This document shows positions 1 through 8,146 of a stretch of DNA of 64,000 bases, piece after piece (the first letter of the stretch is position 1; each line of letters opens with the position of its first letter). Source of the stretch: Bog-473 sp963821755. GTDB lineage: Bacteria > Actinomycetota > Acidimicrobiia > Acidimicrobiales > RAAP-2. Made by a program: the position numbers and the translations under genes. A model generated the notes under the pieces. The model saw only the letters and a list, made by a program, of their open reading frames with translations. It ran no database searches and was not told the DNA's origin. The DNA is taken from assembly GCA_963821755.1 (NCBI GenBank), contig CAWGEX010000005.1, positions 1-64,000 on the forward strand, given 5' to 3'.

Positions 1-772
1 GGGCGGAGAGGTCGAGTACGACCAGCGGAGCGGAAAGGTCCAGGTCCGATGTCGTCGGACCATCGAACATCCCGCACAGATCCCCGTGCACGAGACGTCG
101 AAGCTCGAGTGCCACGTCGCGGCCATCTTCCAACAGCTCGTGCAGCTCGGTACGCAATGACGCCGCCGACGCAGCGGTGGGGGCGAGCAGCTCCTCGACG
201 ACCGAGGGCACGGTCGGCACGTCGGCCCGTTCGGTCGCCGACACCAACGCCACACCCAATGCGGCGCGCTCACGCGGCAGCAGGCTGCGTCCGAGACAGG
301 CACTGGCCAGGGAAGAGAGCAACTCCATCTGTCGGCGCGCCGTGCTTCCCTCGCTGTCCACTCCGCTGCCGTGACTGGGCCCCGGGTCGAGTGGGTTGAG
401 CCGGACGGCGCCCCCCGGCCGCAGCGCCACCGGGCGCACGCCCCAGGCGGCGGCCAGGTCGCTGTACTCGCCCTTGGGATCGACCACCCAGGCCTTTCGC
501 CCGAACACCGCTTGGCGCCACAGGAACGTCTTGACGAAGGCGCTCTTACCTCGGCCGATCTGGCCGAAGACCACCATGTTGGGGTTGGACACCACCCCCT
601 GGGCGTAGAGCTCGAAGGGGTCGAAGACAAATGACCCACCCAACAGATCGTCCCCGATGACGACGCCGCGCTGACCGAGACCGGCCTCGGCGATGAAGGG
701 GTAGGCGGCGCCGAGATTCCGGGTGGTGATCTGGTGGGCGGGGATGCGGGGGCCCTTACGCCGATCATGCAA
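1..772 (-). CDS. VirB4-like T4SS ATPase, partial (3' end outside window)
   Basis: The frame is open on the minus strand from the left edge to a stop at about 818-820. Its translation carries a Walker A (FGQIGRGKSAFVKT), then AWVVDPKGEYSDLAA and RPGGAVRLNPLDPGP, as in the actinobacterial VirB4/TraC-type ATPase encoded after SCO6880-family genes. This ATPase would energise a conjugation or secretion machine at the inner membrane. The recognisable homology begins around RKGPRIPAHQITTRN. Only a weak TTG (770-772) is available as start and there is no ribosome binding site, so I think the N-terminus (a few tens of residues in relatives, from memory) is missing. A matching start codon stub lies at 8147-8170, directly after the SCO6880-like gene. 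Confidence 0.75.
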   Translation of the reverse strand, partial: MHDRRKGPRIPAHQITTRNLGAAYPFIAEAGLGQRGVVIGDDLLGGSFVFDPFELYAQGVVSNPNMVVFGQIGRGKSAFVKTFLWRQAVFGRKAWVVDPKGEYSDLAAAWGVRPVALRPGGAVRLNPLDPGPSHGSGVDSEGSTARRQMELLSSLASACLGRSLLPRERAALGVALVSATERADVPTVPSVVEELLAPTAASAASLRTELHELLEDGRDVALELRRLVHGDLCGMFDGPTTSDLDLSAPLVVLDLSA

Positions 773-1050
773 GAGAACGGTCGGGCTCGGTTCGGACCTA
801 TCACAGCAACGGTACGTTCAGGTGGAGAATGGCCGAACGCACCTGTGGATGCCGCGAACTCCTTCCACATCGTCAAACTGGATCATGTTGGCCCGCCGCT
901 CGATCAGGATTGACCGGCGCACACGATGTCGCCTTCCGGAGACACGGGTCTCGTTCGAGCTACTGGTGGGCGGCTCGCCGGCGGTGAGATCCTCCCACGC
1001 CTTCTGCGACGCCCTGACCTTGTGAGACGGACGATACGCCGAAGGGACGG
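773..1050. other. Intergenic, no gene recognised
   Basis: This 278-base stretch lies between the truncated ATPase 5' end and the degraded fur gene. No convincing coding frame, repeat, transposase remnant or inverted repeat was seen. If the 7.4-kb segment beyond it is an insertion into the T4SS operon, its left junction should lie about here. Confidence 0.4.
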
Positions 1051-1534
1051 CTACTCGCTACCCGAGTCGCGGGCTACACAGTCCGGGCATAGTCCGCGGA
1101 AGATCACCTCGGCGTGACCGAGGCATGAACCCGTGTCGTTCTGCTGCGGTTAAGGCGAGGAGACCAAGGTCCAGGTCGATATTTTCGATCCGGCCACAGG
1201 TCGAGCACACCAGATGGTGGTGATGATGGATATCGGGGTCGAAATGCTGATATTAATGGGTGGATCCGGTGCCCAGATCGAGCTGGTGGATCTGTCCCAA
1301 GGCGGCCAAGCTGTGCAGTATCTCATAGACGGTCTTCAAGGAGATGGTCGGCACCCGCCGCTTAGCGATGACGTAGATCGCCTCCGCGGTGGAGTGTGCG
1401 GGGTTGGCGTAGAGGATTTCAAAGATGCATTGCCGCTGTCGGGTGACCTTTAGGCCGTGCCGGCGAAAGAGCGCGGTCAGGGTATCGGGGTCTTCCACGG
1501 TCACGTCCTTCGAAGGGGCCCCATCCAGACACAA
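1051..1534 (-). pseudogene. Degraded Fur-family regulator
   Basis: The first 93 codons encode a Fur winged helix (RRHGLKVTRQRQCIFEIL, then AKRRVPTISLKTVYEIL), ending in GTGSTH followed by TAA. Translation of the same frame past the stop resumes a Fur dimerisation domain: FDPDIHHHHHLVCSTCGRIE, then ERHGFMP. After one surplus base the next frame gives GHAEVIFRGLCPDCVA and stops at 1051. So two lesions are visible: a 12-base in-frame insertion (TAATATCAGCAT, bounded by CAT repeats) that brings the stop, and a +1 shift near the zinc-binding tail. Both CxxC zinc pairs are still readable. It lies downstream of katG on the same strand. An intact Fur gene lies on the other side of katG. Confidence 0.8.
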
Positions 1535-1612
1535 CGACCATCTTCGCTGCTGCTTTCAAAGACCTGAATGCCCTGGATCCCAGCGTCCGCCGGCACGAAC
1601 TTTGGCCAAACC

Positions 1613-1631
1613 CTGAGGCGTAATGCCTCAG
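1613..1631. repeat. Small perfect hairpin between katG and fur remnant
   Basis: CTGAGGC-gtaat-GCCTCAG forms a perfect 7-bp stem with a 5-base loop. It may be a second terminator or an attenuator between katG and the fur remnant. There is no T-tract. Confidence 0.35.
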
Positions 1632-1685
1632 TCAGGACACGGATCGAGACCTTTTCCTTCAGGGCCGATATTGGCTTCCCACGTA

Positions 1686-1726
1686 GGGTTTGGTGACCGG
1701 CTCGACCAGAACCGGTCACCGAACCC
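1686..1726 (-). terminator. katG terminator hairpin
   Basis: Eleven bases past the katG stop, arms 1686-1700 and 1712-1726 pair over 15 positions with one T:G wobble (core GGTGACCGG / CCGGTCACC, loop of 11). The stem is strong but has no clear U-tract, as is common in high-GC actinomycetes. Confidence 0.55.
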
Positions 1727-1736
1727 AGGGATGGCA

Positions 1737-3934
1737 TCAGGCGAGGTCGAAGCGATCGAGGTTCATGACCTTGTTCCACGCAGCCACGAAGTCACGCACG
1801 AACTTCTCCTTCGCGTCGTCAGATGCGTAGACCTCCGAGATGGCTCGGAGCTGGGAGTTCGAACCGAAGACGAGGTCGACGGCGGTGCCGGTCCACTTGA
1901 CCTCGCCCGTCGCCCGGTCGCGACCCTCGTACACGTTCTCAGCCGAGGCGGATGCCTTCCACTCCGTGCCCATGTCGAGCAGGTTCACGAAGAAGTCGTT
2001 GGTCAACGTCTCGGGCCGGTCGGTGAAGACGCCGTGTGCAGAGTGGTCGAAGTTGGTGTTCAGGGCACGCATGCCGCCGACGAGAACCGTCATCTCGGGG
2101 GCGGTCAACGTCAACAGGTTGGCCCGCTCCACCAGCGCGTGCTCCGCCGGCAACTTCTCTCCGGCTCGCAGGTAGTTGCGGAACCCGTCGGCGGTCGGTT
2201 CGAGCACGGCGAACGACTCCACGTCGGTTTGCTCCTGCGAGGCGTCCGTGCGCCCCGGCGTGAAGGGAACCGTTACGTCGTGCCCGGCGTTCTTCGCCGC
2301 TTGCTCGACGGCCGCGCATCCGCCCAGGACGATCAGGTCAGCGAGCGAGACCTTCTTTCCGCCGGACTGTGAGCTGTTGAAGTCCTGCTGGATCTGCTCG
2401 AGGGTCTGCAGCACCTTGGCCAGTTCCGCCGGATTGTTGACCTCCCAGTCCTTTTGCGGCGCAAGGCGAATCCGTGCCCCGTTCGCCCCGCCACGCATGT
2501 CGGTGCCGCGGAAGGTTGCCGCCGACGCCCATGCGGTGGAGACCAGCTGGGAAATGGACAGGCCGGAGGCGAGGATCTTGCCCTTGAGGGCAGCGATGTC
2601 CTTCTCCCCGATCAGTTCATGATCGACCTCCGGGACGGGGTCCTGCCACAGCTGCGGCTCGGGAACCCACGGGCCGAGGTAGCGCGAGACGGGTCCCATG
2701 TCGCGGTGCAGCAGCTTGTACCACGCCTTGGCGAACGCGTCTGCCAGCTGGTCCGGGTTCTCGTGGAAGCGCTTGGCGATCGGCGCGTAGATCGGATCCA
2801 TCTTCAGCGCAAGGTCCGTCGTCAGCATCATCGGGGCGTGCCGCTTCGACGGATCATGAGCATCGGGCACGGTGCCCTGTGCCGCGGGATCCTTGGGAGT
2901 CCACTGATTCGCACCGGCGGGGCTCGTCGTCAGCTCCCAGTCGTAGTTGAACAGGTTGTCGAGGTACCCGTTGTCCCACTTCGTCGGCTCGTTGGTCCAC
3001 GCGCCCTCGAGCCCGCTGGTGATCGCGTCGTCGCCCTTGCCGCTGCCGAAGGTGTTCCTCCAGCCGAGGCCTTGCGCCTCGAGAGGGCAGCCCTCGGGTT
3101 CCGGACCGACGTACTCCGCACCGGCTGCACCGTGGCACTTGCCGAACGTGTGGCCGCCGACGATGAGCGCAACGGTCTCCTCGTCGTTCATCGCCATACG
3201 ACGGAAGGTCTCTCGAATGTCCCTGGCGGCAGCCAGCGGATCGGGGTTGCCGTTGGGTCCCTCCGGATTCACGTAGATGAGGCCCATCTGCACCGCGCCG
3301 AAAGGATCGGCGAGCTCCCTGTCGCCGCTGTAGCGCTCGTCTCCGAGCCAGGTGTCCTCAGGCCCCCAGTAGATGTCGTCCTCGGGCGCCCAGATGTCCT
3401 CTCGCCCGAAGCCGAAGCCGAACGTCTTGAACCCCATCGATTCTAGGGCACAGTTGCCGGCGAAGATGAGCAGATCGGCCCAGGAGATCTTCCGGCCGTA
3501 CTTCTGCTTGACCGGCCAGAGCAAGCGGCGCGCCTTGTCGAGGCTGGCGTTGTCGGGCCAACTGTTGAGGGGGGCAAAGCGCTGAGCGCCGGTGCCGCCA
3601 CCGCCCCGGCCATCGTGGATGCGGTACGTGCCTGCGGCATGCCACGTCATCCGGATGAAGAGCGGCCCGTAGTGGCCGTAGTCGGCCGGCCACCACTCCT
3701 GCGACGTCGTCATCACCTCGATGACGTCCCGCTTCAGCGCGTCGAGGTCGAGGGTCTTGAACTCTTCTGCGTAGTTGAAGTCCTCGCCCATCGGATTGGA
3801 CTGGGGCGAGTGCTGGTGGAGAACCTCCAGGTCCAGCTGATTGGGCCACCAGTCCTGGTTCGACCTGGGCCACTCGGCTCGGGAGTCGGGGCGGGGATTA
3901 CTGGGTTCTCGCTTTCGCTGCCGCTGTCAGACAC
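1737..3934 (-). CDS. katG: Catalase-peroxidase KatG with N-terminal frameshift
   Basis: Haem catalase-peroxidase that removes H2O2. Visible: distal haem pocket RMTWHAAGTYRI, the Tyr of the Met-Tyr-Trp adduct in QMGLIYVNPEGPNG, the Met in FRRMAMND, and the proximal His in VGGHTFGKCHG (Cys where Thr is usual). The C-terminal half is full length and ends in DRFDLA. The expected N-terminus starts at GTG 3934 behind AAGGAGAAGGACC and reads SDSGSESENPVIPAPTPE. A one-base deletion near 3873-3882 then puts AEWPRSNQDWWPNQLDL into another frame. Translation from the first in-frame ATG (3791) would lack about 48 residues. Whether this is a true lesion or a base-calling error is unresolved. A divergent fur gene lies upstream. 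Confidence 0.93.
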
Positions 3935-4232
3935 GTCGGTCCTTCTCCTTCTTGTTGTTTCCTTCTGATGGCTGTTGCTCTAGACGTTGGTTGCTCTGGA
4001 TCCAAGGCTGTGTAGCTCAGCTCGTGTCGCACGCTGCGTGTCCGCTTTGAGCCGTCGGATGAAGCCGAACTCGCCGGACACACTCGGGACATCGGCCCCA
4101 GTCGATGACCGCGGCGTGGTCGATCTCATAGCCCGAGTCGTCGGCGGCCGTCGGCGCCGGAGTGTCGCCGACCGCACCGTCGGGGCCGAGGAGTGCGGCT
4201 GACCCAGGACAAGCGACCGTACGCTACCTACA

Positions 4233-4253
4233 GGGTTAGAATGAGTCAAGAGC
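4233..4253. promoter_or_regulatory. Candidate FurA-type operator overlapping the fur start
   Basis: The minus strand reads CTTGACTCATTCTAACCC, close to the FurA box known upstream of mycobacterial furA-katG (CTTGACTnATTCCA). It overlaps the ATG at 4241, as in the near-leaderless autoregulated furA promoters. It lies in the 306-base region between divergent katG and fur. Nothing else was recognised in that region. Confidence 0.5.
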
Positions 4254-4741
4254 AAGAACACGTCCAGTGCTCGGCTCAGGTGTGGCCTACGGAGCGCGAG
4301 GAGGCAACCATCAGCGAGTTGGTCCAGCGGTTGAGGGACCGGGGGTGGCGGCTCACGGCCCAGCGAAGAGTGGTGGCTGAGGTCCTGGCCGGCGAGCACG
4401 TCCACCTGACCGCGGACGCGGTGTACAGCCGGGCCCAGCGACTTCTCCCGGAGATCAGCCTGGCCACCGTGTACAACACCTTGAACGAGCTGGTGGACAT
4501 GGGCGAGGTGCTGGAGATCTCCACCGGTGACGGCCCGAAGCGTTACGACCCCAACACCACGGCCGCCCATCACCATCTGTACTGCGTCGGATGCGGTGCC
4601 CTGCGCGACGTCAACCCCGAAGGCACCGACCGGTTGACGCTGCCAGCCAGCCAGCAGCACGGCTTCGAGCTGCTCGACGTGGACATCGTCTTCCGAGGCC
4701 GCTGCCCCGACTGTCGCACCATCCAAACCGCCGTGACCTGA
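4241..4741 (+). CDS. Fur-family transcriptional regulator (FurA-like)
   Basis: Metal-dependent repressor of 166 residues that probably controls katG and itself. The N-terminal winged helix contains RDRGWRLTAQRRVVAEVL and LPEISLATVYNTLNEL. The C-terminal dimerisation domain contains the regulatory metal ligands AAHHHLYCVGCG and the structural zinc pair CPDC near the end. It is divergent from katG, the same functional pairing as furA-katG although here in opposite orientation. The ATG at 4241 overlaps a candidate Fur box, which suggests a leaderless transcript. A GAGGAGG lies inside the frame at about 4298-4304, so a later non-ATG start cannot be excluded. Confidence 0.88.
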   Translation: MSQEQEHVQCSAQVWPTEREEATISELVQRLRDRGWRLTAQRRVVAEVLAGEHVHLTADAVYSRAQRLLPEISLATVYNTLNELVDMGEVLEISTGDGPKRYDPNTTAAHHHLYCVGCGALRDVNPEGTDRLTLPASQQHGFELLDVDIVFRGRCPDCRTIQTAVT

Positions 4742-4780
4742 AGCCCCGCTCGATCGCAGCGTGAGACAGCGAACCTACCC

Positions 4781-5515
4781 CTACGCCGCGGTGAGCCGGC
4801 CGTCGAAGTAGTCCGCCAGGGCGGCGAGTTGGGCTGCACTGTCGCCAGTGAAGGTAGGGCCGTGCATCAGGGCGAGCCGCTGAGGCTCGAGATCGGCCAG
4901 GCGGCGAAGCGTCGGACCGGTGGCCGGTGTGTAGGCGTGACTGTGCATGAGCTGGTCGTGCGCGATGGCGGCGTCGGCGATGCCCTCGGTGGTCATGGAC
5001 GGTGCCGGGCCGGTACGTGCGAACAGGTCCCCGCAGAACAGTGTCTTGGTGGTCTCGTCGAAGAGCACGCCCGCCTCCCACGGCCCGGGAACGTGCGGCG
5101 TATCGATCCAGCGCAGGAGATGGCCGCCGATGTCGATCACCTCGCCGTCGACCAACGGGCGGGGAGGGCGGCTCGACATATCCGAGAGGCAGAGAAAGCA
5201 GCCAGACATGCCATGGGTCGCCACCGCTGAGGGTGCCAGTGACTCCCATTCGTTGAGCGAGCCGTACTCGTCGGGTCGCTACGCGTGACCCGAGCTGATC
5301 CAGCGGATCGACGCTGGGTCCAGGACCGTGGCCACGGCTTCGTGCACCGCCGGGAACAGCCGCCGTGTGCCGGTGTGGAAGAGCAAGGGCTCGTCGCCCG
5401 TGATGACGAACTGGTTGAACGTGATCCCGCCGGGCGGCCCGTCGGGGAGATAGGTCGAGATGCGATGGATCCCTTCCGCGATCTCGGCGGTGGTGGTGTC
5501 GGTGTCGGTGGTCAT
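4781..5515 (-). pseudogene. MBL-fold (ODP-like) hydrolase interrupted by in-frame TAG
   Basis: From ATG 5515 (MTTDTDTTTAEIAEGIHRIS) the frame encodes the start of an oxygen-binding diiron-protein-type metallo-beta-lactamase domain (FNQFVITGDEPLLFHTG, then RWISSGHA). A TAG follows at 5279-5281. The same frame then continues without further lesion (RPDEYGSLNEWESLAPSAVATHG, WIDTPHVPGPWEAG, FCGDLFARTG, ALMHGPTFTG) to the stop at 4781. The TAG sits inside the metal-binding loop that reads GHxExDE in relatives. Removing it restores the loop length (GHARPDEYGS), so it looks like a 3-base insertion. The Glu of that loop is also Arg. It is divergent from a LuxR-type gene. A functional short product is unlikely. 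Confidence 0.8.
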
Positions 5516-5547
5516 ATGTCGACTGTGACAGGGCCTCGGTCCGGTCA

Positions 5548-5569
5548 CCATCCCAACAACTTGGGATGG
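5548..5569. promoter_or_regulatory. Perfect palindrome in the MBL/LuxR divergent promoter
   Basis: CCATCCCAA-caac-TTGGGATGG is a perfect 9+9 inverted repeat with a 4-base spacer, centred in the 70-base gap between the divergent MBL and LuxR genes. It is probably the operator of the adjacent LuxR-type regulator. Confidence 0.6.
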
Positions 5570-5585
5570 GCGTAGCCTCGGGGTC

Positions 5586-6647
5586 GTGTCAAACCCGGTA
5601 CCCGATCGCACGGTGCGGGGCGTGGTTCGTGCCTGCTATGCCGAGGGCAAGGATCTCGACGCGGTGCGTGGCCGCCTCTTGCCGGCGCTGCAGCGGGTGG
5701 TTCCGTTCGACGCCGCCTTCATGGCGGGCGCCGACCCCGACACGCTGCTGTTCACCAGCGTCTACGCCGAAAACCCGTTGGCGACGTCGGCTCCGCTCTT
5801 CCTGGACAACGAGTTCGGTCCCAACGCCGACGTCAATCGCTTCGTCGATCTCGCACGGGCCAGCGACCCGGTGGCAACCCTTGACGACGCCACGAGCGGG
5901 GAGCGCGTCGCCAGTGCCAGGTGGCGCGAGATCATGGGTCCACTCGGGCTGGGGGACGAACTGAGGGTGGCACTGCGGGTCGAGGGGACCACGTGGGGTT
6001 TCCTGTGCCTTCACCGTTCTGGCGCCACGGGCTTCACTGGAAGCGAATCGGCCGCGTTGCGCAAGATCGCACCCCACGCCGCCGAATCGATCCGCCGGGT
6101 CGCCGCCGCCAGCAACGCACGGGCCGGGAACACCGAGGCCTCAGAGGCGGTGATCCTCGTCGCCGATCACGTCGTGCTGGCCGTCGGCGGCGCGGTCGAC
6201 GAGATCGAGGGTGGCCCGCTCATCGTCGGTGGGCGACTGCCCGTACCCCTCGCCGCGGTGGTGCGACGTCTCGAAGCCATCGAAATCGGCGATGCCGGTG
6301 GCGACGCGGCACCCGCCTCCATCCGGATGACGACACGGCGCGGTGCGCTCGCCACCGTGCACGCGGCGCGCTTGGACGACGCATCCGGCCGCGGTCCCAT
6401 CGTGCTCACCATCGCCCCGGCTGCACCAGCGGAGCGCTCGTCACTGCTCCTGGTGGCCCATGGCCTCACGCCAGCCCAGTGCGGTGTGGCACGACTCGTG
6501 CTGCAGGGACGAACGACCGGCCAGATCGTCATCGACCTGTGCATCAGTGCCCATACAGTGCAGGATCACCTCAAGGTGGTCTTCGACAAGGTGGGCGTCC
6601 GTAGCCGGCGTGAGCTCGTCAGCGCCTTGATGCACCCCTCCCACTGA
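5586..6647 (+). CDS. LuxR-family transcriptional regulator with GAF-like sensor
   Basis: A 353-residue regulator starting at GTG 5586. The N-terminal ~170 residues resemble a GAF-type sensor (VVPFDAAFMAGADPDTLLFTS, RVALRVEGTTWGFLCLHR). The C-terminal ~60 residues form a LuxR/FixJ helix-turn-helix (GLTPAQCGVARLVLQGRTT, CISAHTVQDHLKVVFDKVGV). It has no receiver domain and no Walker motif. The divergent MBL-fold gene, with a perfect palindrome between them, suggests autoregulation and control of that gene. The ligand is unknown. Confidence 0.85.
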   Translation: MSNPVPDRTVRGVVRACYAEGKDLDAVRGRLLPALQRVVPFDAAFMAGADPDTLLFTSVYAENPLATSAPLFLDNEFGPNADVNRFVDLARASDPVATLDDATSGERVASARWREIMGPLGLGDELRVALRVEGTTWGFLCLHRSGATGFTGSESAALRKIAPHAAESIRRVAAASNARAGNTEASEAVILVADHVVLAVGGAVDEIEGGPLIVGGRLPVPLAAVVRRLEAIEIGDAGGDAAPASIRMTTRRGALATVHAARLDDASGRGPIVLTIAPAAPAERSSLLLVAHGLTPAQCGVARLVLQGRTTGQIVIDLCISAHTVQDHLKVVFDKVGVRSRRELVSALMHPSH

Positions 6648-6735
6648 GCGCCGGAGACACGCGACTGCTCCTACGAGATTCGTTGTTCGTCACGTGACTA
6701 CCAGCATCGGTCGCCGGGTGCCGGACCTCCGGCGC
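6648..6735. repeat. Inverted repeat bounding a convergent intergenic gap
   Basis: GCGCCGGAG (6648-6656) and CTCCGGCGC (6727-6735) are perfect 9-bp inverted copies placed exactly at the two ends of the gap between convergent genes. The loop of 70 bases is long for an intrinsic terminator. It may still act as a bidirectional stop, or be chance. Confidence 0.3.
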
Positions 6736-6736
6736 A

Positions 6737-7669
6737 TCATCGGACGGGGCCCAGTCGTCGTATGGCAAGCCCCGACGACGCCAGGTCAACGAACCGGGAT
6801 TGTCCGGTCGCGCTCAGGCGGACCCCAGCACTGGGATCGCACCACGCACGTCCTGCGGGAATGATCTGCGGAGCTGCTTGTGTGTCCGGGCACGACTGGG
6901 GTCCGCCGATCTCCAATGAGTTGGTGTTGCCGTTGAGCACAACGTCCATGTCCCCCCGAAGCACTTGGAGAGGGGCACGGGGGGCGAAGACGAGGTTTCC
7001 ACCTTTGGTGAGGTGGGCGTCAAACGAGCGGGCCCATATGGCTCGCTCGCCATCTGTCATTCGGGCCGTGTAGTAACTGGTGTGACGGATATCCAAGACC
7101 GGGACGACCCATGGCCCAAACGTGAAGACCAGGTAGTCGTATCCCGGTTCGTAATAGTTTTGCAATTTCACCTGTGCACCTGAGTAGTAGCGGACCTTGG
7201 TGCCGCGCACCCCGCGGTAGATGGCCAACGGCTTTCCCGCGAAGATCGACGCGACCGTTCCGTAGTAGGGCGCTGCGGCCTCGCTGCAGCACGCATAGCG
7301 CCCAGAGGTAACCGGCCAGTTGACCTGGCCGGCAGCGGTCATGTGGAAACGGGCCAGGTCGAGGGATCGGGGGTAGCTGAGGGCGAACCCCCGGCCGTCA
7401 GGCAGTCGAATGGCCATCGTGGTGCGGCCGTTCCGGGTCGTCGTGGGGGGCACGAATCGAGGAGAGGGCGTGCTCTTGGTTGTCGCAGGCGTGGGATGGC
7501 CATTTCCGAATTGCAGGGTGGCTGTTGCCCCGAGTCCGACCACGAGAAGGGCGACGCCCGCACCGACCCAACGCTGTCGTCGCCGGTGTCGACGACGAGC
7601 CTCCTTGATCAAGGCTGCAGCTGGCTGCTCGGCCGGCCGAGCTCGCGGAGGCTCGACGAGCGTCGTCAC
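6737..7669 (-). CDS. Hypothetical single-pass membrane protein in a GntR unit
   Basis: A 310-residue protein, not assigned to a family. A basic N-terminus (RRRHRRRQRW) is followed by one hydrophobic segment (VGAGVALLVVGLGATATLQF, about residues 34-54), then a Thr/Pro-rich linker and a large outer domain, so it is a type II membrane protein. It contains a Cys pair (YACCSEA) and later PQSCPDTQ and AWCDPSAG, which could form disulfides outside the membrane. Its GTG start overlaps the stop of the preceding GntR gene, so the two are co-transcribed and probably co-regulated. YtrA-type GntR genes usually precede ABC transporters; none is present here. Confidence 0.65.
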   Translation of the reverse strand: MTTLVEPPRARPAEQPAAALIKEARRRHRRRQRWVGAGVALLVVGLGATATLQFGNGHPTPATTKSTPSPRFVPPTTTRNGRTTMAIRLPDGRGFALSYPRSLDLARFHMTAAGQVNWPVTSGRYACCSEAAAPYYGTVASIFAGKPLAIYRGVRGTKVRYYSGAQVKLQNYYEPGYDYLVFTFGPWVVPVLDIRHTSYYTARMTDGERAIWARSFDAHLTKGGNLVFAPRAPLQVLRGDMDVVLNGNTNSLEIGGPQSCPDTQAAPQIIPAGRAWCDPSAGVRLSATGQSRFVDLASSGLAIRRLGPVR

Positions 7670-8016
7670 CGGACGCCTTCGATGATGCGTATCAGCTCGT
7701 CCCGCCGGTATCCGTTGCGCCGGGCCAGGTGCACGAGCTCTCTCGCTTGGCCGACGACCAGGCTTCTCTGGGGAGCCCCTCCAGCAACCGTGATGCCGCG
7801 ACCACGGCGGAATTCGAGAAGTCCTTCGTCGCGGAATTGGCGCAGCGCGCGGAGCACGGTGTTGGAGTTCACCCCGAGCACCGCGGCCAGATCCCGGGCC
7901 GGCGGGAGCCGCTCCCCCGGATTGGCCTCGCCGTCGGCGATGGACCGCCTGATCTCACCGGCCACCTGCACATGCAGAGGCGTGGGGTCTTCCAAGTCGA
8001 TTTGGAAGGATTCCAT
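7666..8016 (-). CDS. GntR-family regulator, YtrA-like
   Basis: A short GntR protein of about 116 residues from ATG 8016 (MESFQIDLEDPTPLHVQVAG). The winged helix contains RSIADGEANPGERLPPARDL and LGVNSNTVLRALRQFRDEGL. There is no large effector domain, only a short C-terminal helix pair, which is the YtrA subfamily plan. The start at 8016 was preferred to an upstream one because homology begins there and the candidate operator overlaps it. It forms a unit with the downstream membrane protein. Confidence 0.85.
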   Translation of the reverse strand: MESFQIDLEDPTPLHVQVAGEIRRSIADGEANPGERLPPARDLAAVLGVNSNTVLRALRQFRDEGLLEFRRGRGITVAGGAPQRSLVVGQARELVHLARRNGYRRDELIRIIEGVR

Positions 8017-8033
8017 AGTGCTAATTATACTAT
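8015..8033. promoter_or_regulatory. Candidate GntR autoregulatory operator
   Basis: On the minus strand ATAGT-n9-ACTAT is a perfect inverted repeat that overlaps the gene's own ATG, embedded in an AT-rich run with a further ATAGT upstream. AGTATAAT could be the -10 element. Binding here would block transcription or translation of the GntR unit. Confidence 0.5.
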
Positions 8034-8146
8034 TACTATTCTTCAGGAATCGCAACGGCGTGACGATGACACGGCCCTCCGCCTGGCTGGTCGTCACGAC
8101 CGACCGGTGGCACGCCCACGAGGGCCTCCGATATACCGGGCGGGAG

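Noticed and set aside
1253..1534. A short functional Fur of 93 residues
   Set aside because: The frame ends just before the metal-binding dimerisation domain, whose sequence continues recognisably after the stop.
3985..4060. Possible tRNA-like stretch in the katG-fur gap (TGTAGCTCAGCTCG)
   Set aside because: It resembles a D arm only; no anticodon arm, T arm or acceptor stem can be formed.
5279..5281. TAG as a recoded sense codon (pyrrolysine or readthrough)
   Set aside because: The residue would be an insertion relative to homologues, no pyrrolysine machinery is visible, and TAG is used as a normal stop elsewhere (e.g. 27838-27840).
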